A stretch of 64,000 bases of DNA from Aquarana catesbeiana (GCF_042186555.1 NC_133327.1:332588626-332652625); one strand, 5' to 3'; positions 32,110 through 44,298 are shown, numbered from the stretch's first letter. The notes: a model not told the origin generated them from the sequence alone. Made by a program: numbers and translations.

Positions 32110-33271
32110 CATGCATACCAGGTCAACTGCAGTCTAGAAGCTTGTTTGGTTTTGCCTCCATGTTGTGATGGGAACATTTCTGTGCCCCCTTTTCCTTTCA
32201 CCTTGCCCCCCCTTTGTCCCATGCTGATGCCCATGTTTGCCCCCCACCCTCTGCCCCATTGCCTAGCTATCGAGGCGAAAGAGACAGAATGGATCCTGAA
32301 CTGTATGCTGGACTACACGGTGAGGACCTGCTCTCTCGAGGACTATGGCACAAATTCTTCCTGGCAGGTCATGCTCTGCTTGTGAGACTGGCGGTCCATA
32401 CGACCGTACCTCTAGCAACACATGCCAGGCCTCAGTATCATAACGCATTGTATAAACATGCGGAGGGGTTGGGTATGCGGGAGGTCATGTCAAGCGGGGA
32501 TATGTTCAGTCTGTGGGTCAGGTGCATATTGCTTTCTGGTGCAGCAGTCCAGCCCAGCTCACCTGCTTTCCAGATATCCCTCCCTGGAATAGCCAAGAGG
32601 AATTTGAGCTCACAACATTATCAATACAGAGGTTTTTTTTGCTCTAGTATCGATCTCTGGCATACCATCCTTATGAGAGTTGCACCATTGAATGATTATC
32701 TCCCTTGCCTCCGTTGACATCTGAGCTGGGCTGGATGGTTTTAATCTGTCTGTGGAGAGTTCTGGGGAGTTGTGTCCTGATATGGGGCAATGTTTTCAAT
32801 TATTTAGAAATAGAGCTGCATACCTGGCTTTGCTATGTCTTCATGCTTCTCAAGAGGGGGCTATCCCTGCCTCCCAATAGTACACTCCATTGGATTAGCA
32901 TTGGGGGGTCTTATTGGAGGTCCCCCTAATGCTGCTCTTATGTTAATAAGGAGGTTATTGCTCATAGGCCATGTCTGTTTTTTCCCTGGTAGGGCATGCC
33001 AGCCATTAGAGTTACAGGGTTTTTATATCCCAAGTTTAAGTGTATTAGCATATGGGTCAGGTCAGGGAGCTCTCGCTTCCTGCTGTATCCAACCACTTTC
33101 CCCACGTAGGGCTGCACCCCATCAGTGACTCAGTTCCTGAGCCACTGGGGTGCTCCGAGACTAGCTTTTTGTGACCACCGTTTCTATCTGTAACTTTAGT
33201 TCTCTTCTTTGCCTTTCCTTTCCAACCCCCCTTTTTTTTTGTCGGCGCTCTCTCTGGCCCCTACCTTGACC
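32110..33271 (+). other. LINE region between ORF1 remnant and ORF2
   Basis: No convincing domain is seen in any frame. It may include deleted ORF1 C-terminus and inter-ORF spacer. Confidence 0.4.
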
Positions 33272-36200
33272 ATGGGTCAATCAGAGCCTCTTTGTCTTGA
33301 GTCTATCAATGTGAAGGGGATGAACACCCTGGAGAAGTGCTCCAACTTGAAATTTATGAAAGCTCACGTTTGCTTCCTTCAGGAAACTCATTTTCATGCC
33401 AATAAAATACCAAGACTCCATGATCTTTTCTTCCCGGAGGCCTACCATGGGTGCTCCTCCGAATCCAGGTCCAAGTGGGAAAGTATTTCGGTCCATAGCA
33501 CGACTCCCTGGGTGCTGCGGGACCAGTGGAGCGATATGGAGGGACGGGCCCTGTTCGTAAAAGGGAACCATGAGCAATTCCTTGGTTACCTTGGTAAACC
33601 TATATCTCCCCAATTCAGGCCAGATTCACTTCTTGGAACCCACTGACCAAGCTAATTGATTTTGCTGAGGGAGCGGTGATCCTGGGGGGCAATATGAATT
33701 TCACTATGGACCCTACCTTGGATGCATCCAGCAGCACATCCCAGATTTCTTATGTGGCGCTGAAGCGCTTAAAGAAGAACTTCTATGCCTTTCATCTGGT
33801 GGATATCTGGAGGGTGTTACACCAGAATCAGAGGGACTACATGTTCTTCTCCCATCCCTATGACTCCTACAGCAGAACTGACCTCTTCATGTTGCCCCAG
33901 TCACTCCTTTCTTGGGTGGTATCCGCCTCTATAGGCTCCATTACTTTCTCAGACCATGGCCCGGTCATCTTGGACATTGACTTGTTGCCTCCCATTCCCA
34001 AACAATGGATGTGGACACTTAACGACTCCTTGATTCAGACCCCCCGAAGTTATGGAAGAAGTGTCCAGGGAATTGAGAAACTTTTTCTTTTCTAATGTGA
34101 ACTCCGATAACGCTCCGCTGATGGTTTGGGAAGCTCACAAGAGCTATATCAGAGGCATCTTGATCAAGATTGGATCCCGTCTCAAGAAGGCTAGAACCCA
34201 GCAAACCCCAATCTATTGGACAAGATCAGAACCTTGGAGGCCACTCATAAAAAAATCTCTAGCAGCTCAGGCTTTGGTGGACCTTACTATCCTGAGAACA
34301 CAGATGAGATCTCTGGCCCTAGTCAGGGCCAAGACAGTTATCGCTAAATGTAAATGTATGTTCTATGAGCATAGCAATAAGTGCAGAAAAATACAAACGA
34401 GGGCTCTGAGAACACAACGGGGTCGAGCATTTATCCCCAAACTCCTGGGTGACAATAATACCAAGGTACATACTACAGAGGAGATTGCTGACTTATTCCG
34501 AAAATACTACACCTACCTGTACAACTTACCATGCCAAACCTCTGTAAGGGATATATCATCAGAACGTGAGGCCATACGGGAATACCTTCAAAATGCGGGC
34601 CTGCCCCGTCTGCCTGACAAGCTGTTGACAACTTTAGATACGCCTATCTCTGAGGACGAGGTCACTCTGGCGATAGCCTGAATGCAAAATGGCAGGGCAC
34701 TGGGCCAGGTGGATACTCCCGCCTATATTATAAGACTTTCGGGATCTTTTGATCCCACATTTTCGAGCTGCATATAATGACTCTGGGGAAGGAGTGCTCC
34801 CCCTGCAGACACTTTGCAGGCTTTCATTATGGTGCTCCCCAAAGAGGGCAAAGACCCCCTTCATTGGATCTTAAAATCTTCACCAAAGTCCTCTCAATGC
34901 GCTTAATGGATTGGAATCCGCAACTAGTTCACTCGGACCAGGTTGGTTTTGTGCCCTCGAGGGAAGCGTGTGACAACACTACGAAGGCACTTAACCTGAT
35001 CCATGCAGCTCTGACACGGGGGACTCCCATGCTGCTCCTCTCGACCGACACTGAGAAGGTGTTCGATAGGGTGCACTGGCCCTTTTTGTTAGAGACCCTT
35101 CGACATGTGGGGTTAGGACACCGGATGATAAACTGGATACAAGCTATCTACTTTCACCCGTCAGCCCAAGTAAAGGTTAATGGCTACCTCTCTTCTCCCT
35201 TCGAGATAGCAAATGGGACGAGACAGAGATGTTTCCTGTCTCCCCTGATATTTATTCTGACCCTGGAACCCTTTCTCCGAATGGTTAGAGACAACCCCGA
35301 CATCTCGGGCCTTCGTTTAGATGATATGCTGTCCCCAAAAATCGTGGCATTTGCGTGACCTTCTATTCTTTGTAACCAACCTCCTGATATCCATTCCAAA
35401 CCTGCTGGTGGAATTGAAGAAGTACGGGCCACTATCCTTTTTCAAGATTAACTACCAGAAATCAGAGGCGCTCAACATATCCATGCCGGCAGCTCTTGAT
35501 ACGTCACACCGGGCAGATTTCCCTTTCAAATGGGCAGAGACCTCCATCAAATACCTGGGTATTCTTCTGCCCAGTAGGATGGAGGATGTTTTCTCTCTCA
35601 ATTTTCCACCCCTTTTGACGACCATTAAAATAGACCTACAGTCTTGGCAGCAAGGTATGTTCTCATAGTTCGGATGTTGTAGCATAATTAAAATGAACAT
35701 CATGCCTCGGTTGCTATACCATCTACAGGCCCTCCCCGTCCAGATCCCAAAATCTTTCCTTAGGGTGGTGAACTGAGCCTTCGTTAGCTTCCTTTGGGCT
35801 CAAAAACTACCACGGCTTGTTCAGTCGATCATGCGATTGCCAAAACTGATGGGCAGAATGGCCTTGCCAGACGTTAATCTTTACCACATGGCCTGTCACC
35901 TGACATAAATCTTAGACTGGTGTCGCCATGGCCGGCTTAAACAGTGGGTTCAAGTGGAACAGCTCTTGACTTGAACTCAGCTGAACTCAGTACCCTGGTG
36001 CCAGGCGAATCTTCCAAGCCGGGTTCTAAACCACCCCACTGTGGGTGAAACGTGGAGGATTGCTCAAAAAGCATTCTAGGATTTCTCAGTCGCACCTATC
36101 CCCTCGCTGCTCTCCCCAGTCGTTGGGAACCCAGCCTTAAGTCCGGGACTCAGTGACCCCAGATTCCAGGAGCTCAAAGAGACTGGAAGATCTCAGCTCT

Positions 36201-36980
36201 GTCACTTGATCCACAACGGACAATGACAGTCCAAGGAAAGCATCATGGAGGACCCATCCTTAATGGGTCTGTCCTTTTGGCAAAAACTCCAGCTAGCTCA
36301 CTTTATAGGGTCACAACCTCTCCCAGCGCCATTCGGAAGAACCTTAACTACATTCGAACAACTATGCCTGGAACAGTCCCCCGTGTGACATACAGTTTCA
36401 ATGATCTATCAATTGCCTCCCAAGGATTTCAGACCCCCCTACATTTTTAAGTGGGAGCAGGATCTGGGACTCCAATTTACTGAGTGGCAAGTGGAGCGAC
36501 TTCTATTTTCTAGCAAAACTTCAGTGTGTGCTAACCACCAGGAGGCAGGGTTCAAAGTGCTGACTTTGGTACTATACACCAGAGATGATCCACAAGATGT
36601 TCCCTCAGAGCTCTGATTTGTGCTGGAGATGTGGGGAGGAACCGGGTTCTCTCCTCCACATCTTCTGGTCCTGCCGTCTTTTGGTCCCATATTGGACCAT
36701 GGTACACCGCATTATCCAGAAGTTCACTGATAGGGAATTGCCTCTGCCCCCGCGTTCTTCCTACTCAGAATTACAAGATTGCGAGCAAGATCTACAGGAG
36801 ATCCATCCTACCTCTCCTTCTTACAGCGGGGAAAAGTTGCATCCCTCTATTCTGGAAGCAGACACAGCCGCCAGGGGTGGCCTTCTGGTTGAAAAGAATA
36901 GGGCCTCAGAGAGAAGTACCTCAAGAAATGGTTTTATTGGCGTGAGTTTGCTTACTCGGAGGAACACGCAGAGCTTATGA
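33272..36980 (+). pseudogene. LINE ORF2: endonuclease-reverse transcriptase, broken
   Basis: 33272-33646 starts the APE-type endonuclease (INVKGMN, then the catalytic Glu in FLQETHF). The next frame (33676-34095) has GGNMNF where GGDFN is expected, so the catalytic Asp is lost, while SDHGP retains the His. 34052-34681 is the linker to RT. RT lies at 34777-35358 (HSDQVGFVPSREACDN, STDTEKVFDRVHW, NGTRQRCFLSPL). A 2 nt loss at about 35356 destroys the FADD catalytic box and causes a stop. 35321-35668 and later fragments cover the thumb region. 36600-36680 holds the C-terminal CWRCGEEPGSLLHIFWSC motif typical of this clade. At least six frame breaks are visible, so this copy is dead. Confidence 0.85.
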
Positions 36981-37199
36981 TCTAACTCCCTTGGGAGTGG
37001 AGACACCCGAGATAACTCCCTGGTCACTGATGGAGGGACTGGAGGACAGTCCCCATCCCTCTTTTCTTTATCTCTTATTTCTCTGGCTCCTCTTTGCTGC
37101 TTGACCCCAGGGTCACAGCCACCTCTCTTTTCATTTAGAAAAAAATATACCGTCAAAAATATGTGGGATGCGGATACCTCCTTGGCCTCGAAGCCCACT

Positions 37200-37530
37200 G
37201 TCTGGTCCGCAAATATATGTTATATTATCTGCTTTATTATAAATTATTATTATTATAATGTTTGTATACATGGTCTAGCATTCAGGGGTGAATTGCATTA
37301 TGAAGCAGAAGGGGATTATAAACACCATCATAATAGTATATTAGTGACAGACAGTTACTATCATTACCTTAATTGTAAATTGCACTTACATGTTGAACAC
37401 CATTAGAACTTATATACATCAGCCAAAAGGATTAAAAATGATCAATGATGCCCATTACATTGCCCGGGGCAGAAGATAGCTTTAGTGGTAACAACTCCTG
37501 AATGAGGTCCAGCAAGACCTGCTAGAAATA
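37200..37530. other. Noncoding flank between LINE and palindrome
   Basis: Nothing recognisable beyond short TTA/TAA-rich sequence. Confidence 0.5.
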
Positions 37531-37597
37531 CACACCAGAGGAAGGAGAGGCATGGAGAGGGAGGAGCAATCTATAGGAAAAAGGGGAAGAAAGGGCG

Positions 37598-37660
<63 letters not shown>

Positions 37661-37666
37661 TATCTC

Positions 37667-37718
<52 letters not shown>

Positions 37719-37815
37719 TAAAAATATATACAGTATCTCACAAAAGTGCGTACACCCCTCATATTTTATTATTTATAGATATATAAATATCTATAGATAT
37801 AGATATAATAAAATA

Positions 37816-37879
<64 letters not shown>

Positions 37880-37946
37880 CGCCCTTTCTTCCCCTTTTTC
37901 CTATAGATTGCTTCTCCCTCTCTATGCCTCTCCTTCCTCTGGTGTG
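37531..37946. repeat. AT-rich palindrome with ~75 bp arms
   Basis: CACACCAGAGGAAGGAGAGG...AAAGGGCGGGTATA (37531-37605) returns inverted at 37872-37946 with two or three mismatches. Between them lie about 270 bp of TA repeats and TATAGATAT-type sequence. Such palindromic AT-rich repeats are prone to breakage. Confidence 0.88.
37727..37764 (+). mobile_element. Tc1/mariner-like terminal fragment
   Basis: ACAGTATCTCACAAAAGTGCGTACACCCCTCA resembles the inverted terminal repeat of vertebrate Tc1-like transposons. A shorter TACAGTATCTCACAA copy sits at 37657-37671. No transposase is present. Confidence 0.55.
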
Positions 37947-38254
37947 TATAAAAAAGGCCATAGACAGGGGGAATCAAAATAAAACTATATAACCATGCAC
38001 AGATACAAAAAATGACATAGGACCATTTAAGGTACTGCTAAATATATGAAGTATAGGAGGCCAGGCTAGAATGTTAGTAGAAACCAGATAGAAAAATGAT
38101 AATAAAATGGTTTACCATGCATACTGTATGAGATGTTTCAAAGAAGTCCCAGCCGGTGGAGAGTGGCACAAGTCCCGGCCCCTGAGTTGGGGAGATGGAT
38201 CATGGGATGCTGGGAGTGACCGCACTATATATACACCCAGCTAGTGGGAGAAAG

Positions 38255-38400
38255 CCCGCCAGTGCAGCCTCATCAGTGCCTCCTCATCAGTGCATATTAG
38301 TGCCACCTCATCAGTGCCCATCAGTGCAGAATATCGGTGCCTATCAGTGCAGCATATTAGTGCCCATCAGTGCAGCTTCATCAGCTTCATCAGTGAAGGA
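38255..38400. repeat. CATCAGTGC-type minisatellite
   Basis: Irregular repeats of CATCAGTGCC/CAGTGCAGC units fill this stretch. Confidence 0.7.
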
Positions 38401-38439
38401 GAAAATTTGCTTATTTACATTTTTTTTAACAGAAACTAA

Positions 38440-38680
38440 GAAAAACTTTTTTTTTTAAAGTTTCATTTTTTTTTTTTCATTTGTTTAGCAAAAAATAAAA
38501 AACCCAGTGGTGATTAAATACCACCAAAAGAAAGCTCTATCTGTCTAAAAAAAGATAAAAATTGAATCTGGGTACAGTGTTGCAATTGCCATTCAAAGTG
38601 CAACAGCACTAAAAGCTAAAAATTGGCCTGGGCAGGAAGGGGGTGAAAGTGTCCTGCATTAAAGTGGTTAACCCTTTGCT
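38440..38680. mobile_element. Piece of dispersed TTAA-ended repeat
   Basis: The stretch with ATACCACCAAAAGAAAGCTCTA and the closing AAAGTGGTTAACCC is the inverse of the start of the MITE at 16366 (TTAACCACTT..., GAGCTTTCTTTTGGTGGTAT). This suggests a truncated member of the same family. Confidence 0.55.
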
Positions 38681-39390
38681 GTCTAAGGCATTTTTAGAAA
38701 AAACATTCACACATGTTGAAAGCAGAGGCCCTGGAGAATAAAACGGTGGCTGTTGCATTTTTTTTAATTTTGAAAAAAATAAAGTGTATTGAAAAAATTT
38801 TAGTGTACAAAAACACAATATAATTACCTTCTTTGTTAAAATATAAAATATAATGTTTTAAAAGTAAATACCGTAGATATAAATAGAGTAAATAGATACC
38901 AGTCATGTGAAGACTCAAAATACCACACACCCATGACATGGCGATAAACTACTGTACCTAAAATTTTTCATAGGTTATGCTTTGATAACTTTTACTTGTT
39001 ATCAGTGTATTAATAATAAGTTAGGACCCTAGAATCATTGCTCATGTACATTGACATTTACAGCAATACCTCATATGTGTGGTGCCATTGCTGTTTATCT
39101 ATGTTCCCTTTTGTGCTATCTGCCATGTTTCAAGGATGTCTTGTTTTGCCATCTCCTGCACTACTCCATTCTGTGGCCCATGAATGCGTAGTGTAGTCAT
39201 TTTTGTAAGTATGTTTAGGGTTTTTATACTTTATACTTTTAAATCTTTGCTCTTATGTCCCGGTGTCATGTTATGCCATGCTGTTTTCCTTGACCCATTA
39301 TGGTATTATCTTTGAGATTACTCACACTACTTGTCTATGTGAATTTATACTGATATATTGTTATTATATCACCAGAAAATACAATCTGTT
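38681..39390. other. Noncoding region
   Basis: AT-rich, no gene. The right half may be PLE 3' sequence leading to the degenerate hammerhead. Confidence 0.4.
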
Positions 39391-39392
39391 AT

Positions 39393-39442
39393 GATCAACC
39401 ACTGAAGAAGGAATTTGTTATATTCCAAAACATGTTGGGATC
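39393..39442 (+). ncRNA. Degenerate hammerhead ribozyme
   Basis: CTGAAGA (39402-39408, allowed by the CTGANGA consensus) is followed by stem II (GGAAT/ATTCC) and AAAACATGTT, where GAAAC is expected. A partial stem I is formed by GATC/GATC and CCA/TGG. Loss of the G12 equivalent makes cleavage unlikely. Confidence 0.45.
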
Positions 39443-40114
39443 TTCCAGTTGATTTTCTGGGTTTGATGTTCCACCATGTCAACCAAACGGCATACCTTGA
39501 ATAACAGCCTTGTATTGTATGGTGATCCATATATATTTCATCATTTTGATATGCATGTCTACTCCTCTCATTTTTTTATATTTGTAATAAAATTAATATA
39601 CTTATCATACATTTGCTCCTACTCTTCTGCTTGGTGTGATCTTTGCCTACAAAGTCCCAGAGTAATTTTATGTCTTTATCTATGTGTAGGGACCTATGAG
39701 CACATTTGCATGCGCATGGGGGAGGGGGGTGCTGTTCAAATGTTTTAAATTGTTTTTATTTATTATATTACTTTTTTACATAAATGTTTTTTTTTCCAGC
39801 TAACTTTATTGCTGTCACAAGGGGCTAACAAGCCCCATATGTGAAAGCTTTGGGCAGATGACATGTAATCTTTATGGCGATATCAGGAGTCTATTAGACT
39901 TCCAATGTCTCTCATACTCTCCAAAGCAGCCAATCAAGCACAGATTGTACCAGGGTATGACAGCTCTGAAACTGGAGGTGACAAAATCATCATTGCTTCC
40001 GGCTTCATTAGTCACAAGGGAGAAGTGATTTCAACTGTTTACCATGGTCCTGAGCTCCCCAGAGGAATGGGAGAGCCTGGAAAATACTGCAGGCAGCAAC
40101 TGGAAGGAAGAGCT
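39443..40114. other. Noncoding region
   Basis: A T-rich tail follows the hammerhead to about 39790; the rest shows no recognisable feature. Confidence 0.4.
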
Positions 40115-40122
40115 ATCTAGAT

Positions 40123-40307
40123 CAGTGTTTCTCAACTCTAGTCCTCAAGGCGCACCAACAGGTCATGTTTTCAGGATTTCCCTCAGATGAAACAGCTGTG
40201 GTAATTACGAAGGCAGTGAAACTGATCAAATCACATGTGCAAAATAGTGGAAATCCTGAAAACATGACCTGTTGGTGCGCCTTGAGGACTGGAGTTGAGA
40301 AACACTG
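40123..40307. mobile_element. hAT MITE
   Basis: The 185 bp element has inverted ends CAGTGTTTCTCAACTC/GAGTTGAGAAACACTG; the inverted similarity extends over about 55 bp per arm. It is flanked by a perfect 8 bp duplication ATCTAGAT (40115-40122 and 40308-40315), diagnostic of hAT. Confidence 0.92.
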
Positions 40308-40759
40308 ATCTAGATCCCTTAAACAGCTGATCACCAGCTGTAAAAAATTGCATCATTATCATGGCTTCAGCTGCAGCCATCAGCTTGGTATAACCACTTG
40401 CTGACAGGAGTTATATCTATTAAAGGGGGTCAGCAAGTGATTAAAGGCCTCTCCCAAGCATCCAATAGAATGTTTAGTTGTTTTTCCCATGTCACCCTTG
40501 AAGTTACATTTAAAAATGGACCCTGATCTTGCTGTTTGTTTGCATTGGTACATATCTCCCATACCAGTACCATGCTCTCCATGGCCTTTGTTTCATGATC
40601 CCTTCCCCATGAGCTTTGAAAATAGCCAGGATTAATTATTAATACTTGCTCCCCAGGGAATTTAATAAGGTTTAGATTAAAGTTCACAATTTTCTGACTG
40701 ATTTCCAATCGGTTTGGTGAACGACCCACCAACCAAACCCAAGACAATTCACTCATCCC
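40308..40759. other. Noncoding; small fold-back at 40390-40445
   Basis: ACCACTTGCTGAC and GTCAGCAAGTGAT form an inverted pair around 25 bases. Nothing else recognised. Confidence 0.45.
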
Positions 40760-41700
40760 TAATTCTAATTAGATTCAAATAAATCTTGGAAAAGGAGTCA
40801 AGCGTAACTTTCTTTTATTCTCTATGGCAAACAAGAGGGAATTCATTTACAATCAAACTGAGCAAATGATGGATTTTATAATGTGCTTACAGTGTTCCAG
40901 CATTATTTTTCTATTTCATAAGAAAGAGTTTGAATTCCTTTAAACTAAATATTTCCATTCTCTATCTGCAAACAGTTGTGATGGTTGACTCAATTGTATT
41001 TTTCAACAGCCCAGTCAGCCCTTCCTATTTCAAATTATCGCTTATCACACACACAAAAATTTGGAATTTCAAATAAAACACGAAAGCTCAGCTAGTTGCA
41101 TTTCTATATCACCATTAAATTGGGTGACATTTAGGAAAAAAGCATCCAGAGAATTTGATTTGCAAAAACGAAACATCAAAAGGTTGCGTGGAAGCTGCAA
41201 AATCTGACCTTACTAACATTTGCATTTCCATGCAATCAAGCGAGTAATATACCGGAACGGAACAACGGCAAGGTCCTTTCAACTATTTTGTTTTTGAAGT
41301 GACAATTCCATTTACGCTGGCTGTTATTCAAAGTTATTTTATAGGAAGACAAAATGAATAACCCTAAAAGATTTCCTACGAATTTCCACATATTGGGAGT
41401 TCTGTAGCTTTCCGTGCAGGAAAAACAACAATTGTGATTTTGTACTGTCTTTTTAATTAAACGATCACAACAAAGCTCAGATTATTTCATGCTTTAAGTG
41501 ACATTGAGAGAAGTATATGTTTAAGGTTTTCATTTTGAGAAGGGAAGAAATCTGAGAGACAGCTATTATTACAGGCAACAATAATCAGGACACACAAAAG
41601 ATTTCCTGTTGAGTAATCTAATTAAATGACACCGCAGGAAGCCTCTCCTCGGCCCCTACTCATAATGTGAAATATCAAAGTTCCTTTTTGGGTATGGGAT
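40760..41700. other. Candidate conserved noncoding element
   Basis: This is the longest stretch without microsatellite, terminal repeat, transposon coding remnant or within-window duplicate. It is AT-rich with mixed, non-decayed-looking composition and homeobox-like TTAATTAAA (41453-41461) and other TAATTA-type cores. No frame is open. The suggestion of a developmental enhancer is inference from composition only. Confidence 0.3.
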
Positions 41701-42950
41701 TTTTTTTAAATAGTGTTTTTTTAAGTTAAGCAACATGTATTTAGATTTTTTTTGGAATTTTGTATAGGATTATTTGGCTGAGACAAGACCATTAGCCTCT
41801 GTGGAAAGCAGCCATTGTATGGTGTCCAAGCAGCATTCTTATTCTGGCATTGTGGACAAAAACAAGGTGTAAAGGCAGCTCTCAGAGAACAGATTGTAAA
41901 TGAGTAATATCACAATCAAAATGAGACTTGGCAGATGGTGACTGTAAGAAACAGCATACCAGTGTAGCCGGGTGGCCACTGGCTAGAGGAGTGGTGTGGG
42001 CTTTCTGTCTTCTCCTCCTCTTCCACCACTTTGTTGCCAGATGAGAGCAGCACTGAACTATGTGTCTTCCAGCAAGCCTCTCTCCCCTCGCTTCCCTCAC
42101 TTCTTTGCAATATAGGTAATCGTCATATTATTGGCCAGTGTTCACCCTACTTAGTTCAGCATACTAAAGCAAATTCAGATGCCTGCCTACTGATTTATGC
42201 ATTGTGTTGACTGTTTATTTTATTTACCATCCAGTTATTTGTGGCCTTCTTTCTGTGCACTATTATAGAGTGGTAGCATACTAATGCTTAAGTTAATCAG
42301 GTGTGAGCAACCTTCAACTATAACCAGGTGTTTCAGTGGAGACCAAGTAGCTTAAAGGGTCATGGTAGAAAATAGAACCCATCATATCAAGTGGCTACTG
42401 TGGGGGTGCTTGCTTTTCTCAGCAAAGAAAAATGCAAACAGTCCATAATTCAGGTATACAATCAAAATTTCTGGCTCACTGTCTGTAAAACTTGTCCCTT
42501 AACAGGGTTATATCCCTACCTGCCTTAGGGGTTCAAAAGGCCAAGTCACAGCCACTTTACAGAGTCACAGTCACAGCAGGTAAACAACACAGGGCTCTCT
42601 ACAGATAGTAGCGTTGTGGAGGTTTTTTCTCCCAGCAAAGCAGAGTAAAAGTAGAGTAACAGCAAAGCAGAGTAAAAACCAGCATGTTGCTTTGTAAAAT
42701 GTGCACACATTACATATAATAAACATTGTAAGGCACACATTTAATCCTTGATCACCCCAGATGTTAACCCCTTCCAATCTAGTGTCATTAGTACAATGAC
42801 AGTGTATATTATTATCACTGATCACTGTAATATTGTCATTAGTGATGTCGGTGGCAGTTAGTCAGTTCCCACGCAGTTTCAGTTAGTGCCAGATTGCCCA
42901 ATGCACTCATATCACTATCCCACTTTAAGTTGCTAATCACCACCATTAGT
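41701..42950. other. Noncoding region
   Basis: No gene was recognised. A short direct duplication (AGCAAAGCAGAGTAAAA) occurs at 42635-42678. Confidence 0.45.
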
Positions 42951-42959
42951 AGAATAATA

Positions 42960-43200
42960 AAAAAAAATGACAGTATCTACATAGTTTGTAGATGCTATAA
43001 CTTTCACACAAACCAATCAATATACACTTATTGGGATCTATTTTTTTCCAATGACATGTAGCAGAATACATTTTGGCCTAAATTTAAGAAGAAATTTAAA
43101 ATTTTTTTTATTGAACATGTTTTATAGCAGAAAGAAGAAATTATTGTTTCCACCCCCCCCCCCCAAGAAATTTGTGGGTTTTTTTTTCCTTTATGGCACA
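42960..43200. mobile_element. Dispersed TTTGTAGA-CTATAACTTTCACA repeat
   Basis: The block with TAGATGCTATAACTTTCACACAAACCAATCAATATACAC recurs at 48565-48640, and its reverse complement lies at 16640-16700, marking a dispersed family associated with TTAA/piggyBac-type elements. Confidence 0.6.
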
Positions 43201-43311
43201 AAAAAACAGTGCTGATTAACCAGTAGCCTACCGCCCACCATCATATGACGGTGGGACGGTAAGCCTATTGTTATGGGCGGACGTCATATGACATCCGCCC
43301 GTTTAAACAGG

Positions 43312-43650
43312 GCATGCGCGCGATCGTGAGCGCGCAGCCCTGTACTGTCGGTGGCGGCGTGTCACCGAGACACCGCTCGTCACCGACAGGGGTGAACAGC
43401 CACTGGGCATGGCTGTTTACCACGTGATCGGCTGTGATGAAGTCACGGCCGATCACTAATGGTACATCCTGCATTGCACGGCGCATGCGCGTGATCGTGA
43501 GCGCGCTGCGCATCCACGTTGGTGGCGGCGTGTTCCCCGGGAACACTGCTCGTCACCGACGATAGTTTACAGCCATTGGCCAGTTCTGTGTACCATGTGA
43601 TCGGCTGTGATCCATTCACAGCCGATCACTAACTGTAAACAAAGAGCTAT
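43312..43650. repeat. ~171 bp GC-rich tandem duplication
   Basis: Two units begin at GCATGCGCGCGATCGTGAGCGCGC (about 43312) and its near-copy (about 43483). Each continues through GGTGGCGGCGTGT and ends with the ATCGGCTGTGAT/GCCGATCAC hairpin-forming block. CpG-rich, this may be the promoter region of the piggyBac element, whose possible left boundary is the TTAA at 43216-43219. Confidence 0.7.
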
Positions 43651-43849
43651 CACTAGCTGTTACTAGCCCTTCTCTCCTCACACACCGTTTCCAGTGTAAG
43701 GAGAGAAGAGCTAGGAGCAGTGAGTTACAGATCTTTGTATTGTAGTGTCTGCACCAACACCACTTCTGTCCCATCGCCCCCCCCCATTGTCATCTGTCAG
43801 CCAACAGTCACCCCATAAAAAGTGCACCTGTCACATAGAGACTGCCATT

Positions 43850-44290
43850 AGTGACAATCAGCGGTGCCCTGTCACCCACCAGTGACCGTGCCCTGTCACC
43901 CGTCACCCATCAATGACCTGCCCTGTCACCCGTCACCCATCAGTGACCTGCCCTGTCACCCGTCACCCACCAGTGACCGTGCCCTGTCACCCGTCACCCA
44001 CCAGTGACCATCAGCGGTGCACCCGTCACCCATCAGTGACCGTCGCCTGTCAGTGACCGTCGCCTGTCAACAATCTGTGACTATCACCTGTCACTGTCCG
44101 TGGCCTGTCACCCATCAGTGACCGTCAGCGGTGCACCTGTCACTCATCAGTGACCGTCGCCTGTCAACTATCTGTGACCATCGCCCATCACACCATCACC
44201 TCTCAGTGAACGTCACCTGTCACCCATCGCACAGCCCATCGGTGACCGTCACCTGCCACCCATCTGTCACCCGTCGCACAGCTACCCGCC
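43850..44290. repeat. GTCACCC-CATCAGTGACC minisatellite
   Basis: Irregular ~30 bp units of CCTGTCACCCGTCACCCATCAGTGACC fill the piggyBac leader, right up to the start codon. Confidence 0.85.
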
Positions 44291-44298
44291 ACACAGCC

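Larger units (their letters stand above)
31400..37200 (+). mobile_element. L1/Tx1-type LINE, degenerate
   Basis: ORF1-like coiled-coil sequence is followed by an endonuclease, reverse transcriptase and C-terminal Cys/His motif in the order of an L1-clade LINE. Many frameshifts and stops are present. The 3' end is estimated, as no clean poly(A) or target duplication was found. Confidence 0.8.

Noticed and set aside
32214..32717. 167-codon frame between LINE ORF1 and ORF2
   Set aside because: No LINE domain or other motif is present, composition is like neighbouring noncoding sequence, and no supporting context.
37552..37992. 146-codon frame rich in Tyr-Ile
   Set aside because: It is a TA-repeat translation within the palindrome.
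44131..44298. Upstream extension of the piggyBac frame from 44131
   Set aside because: The first 56 codons translate the GTCACC minisatellite; the conserved-looking protein starts at 44299.
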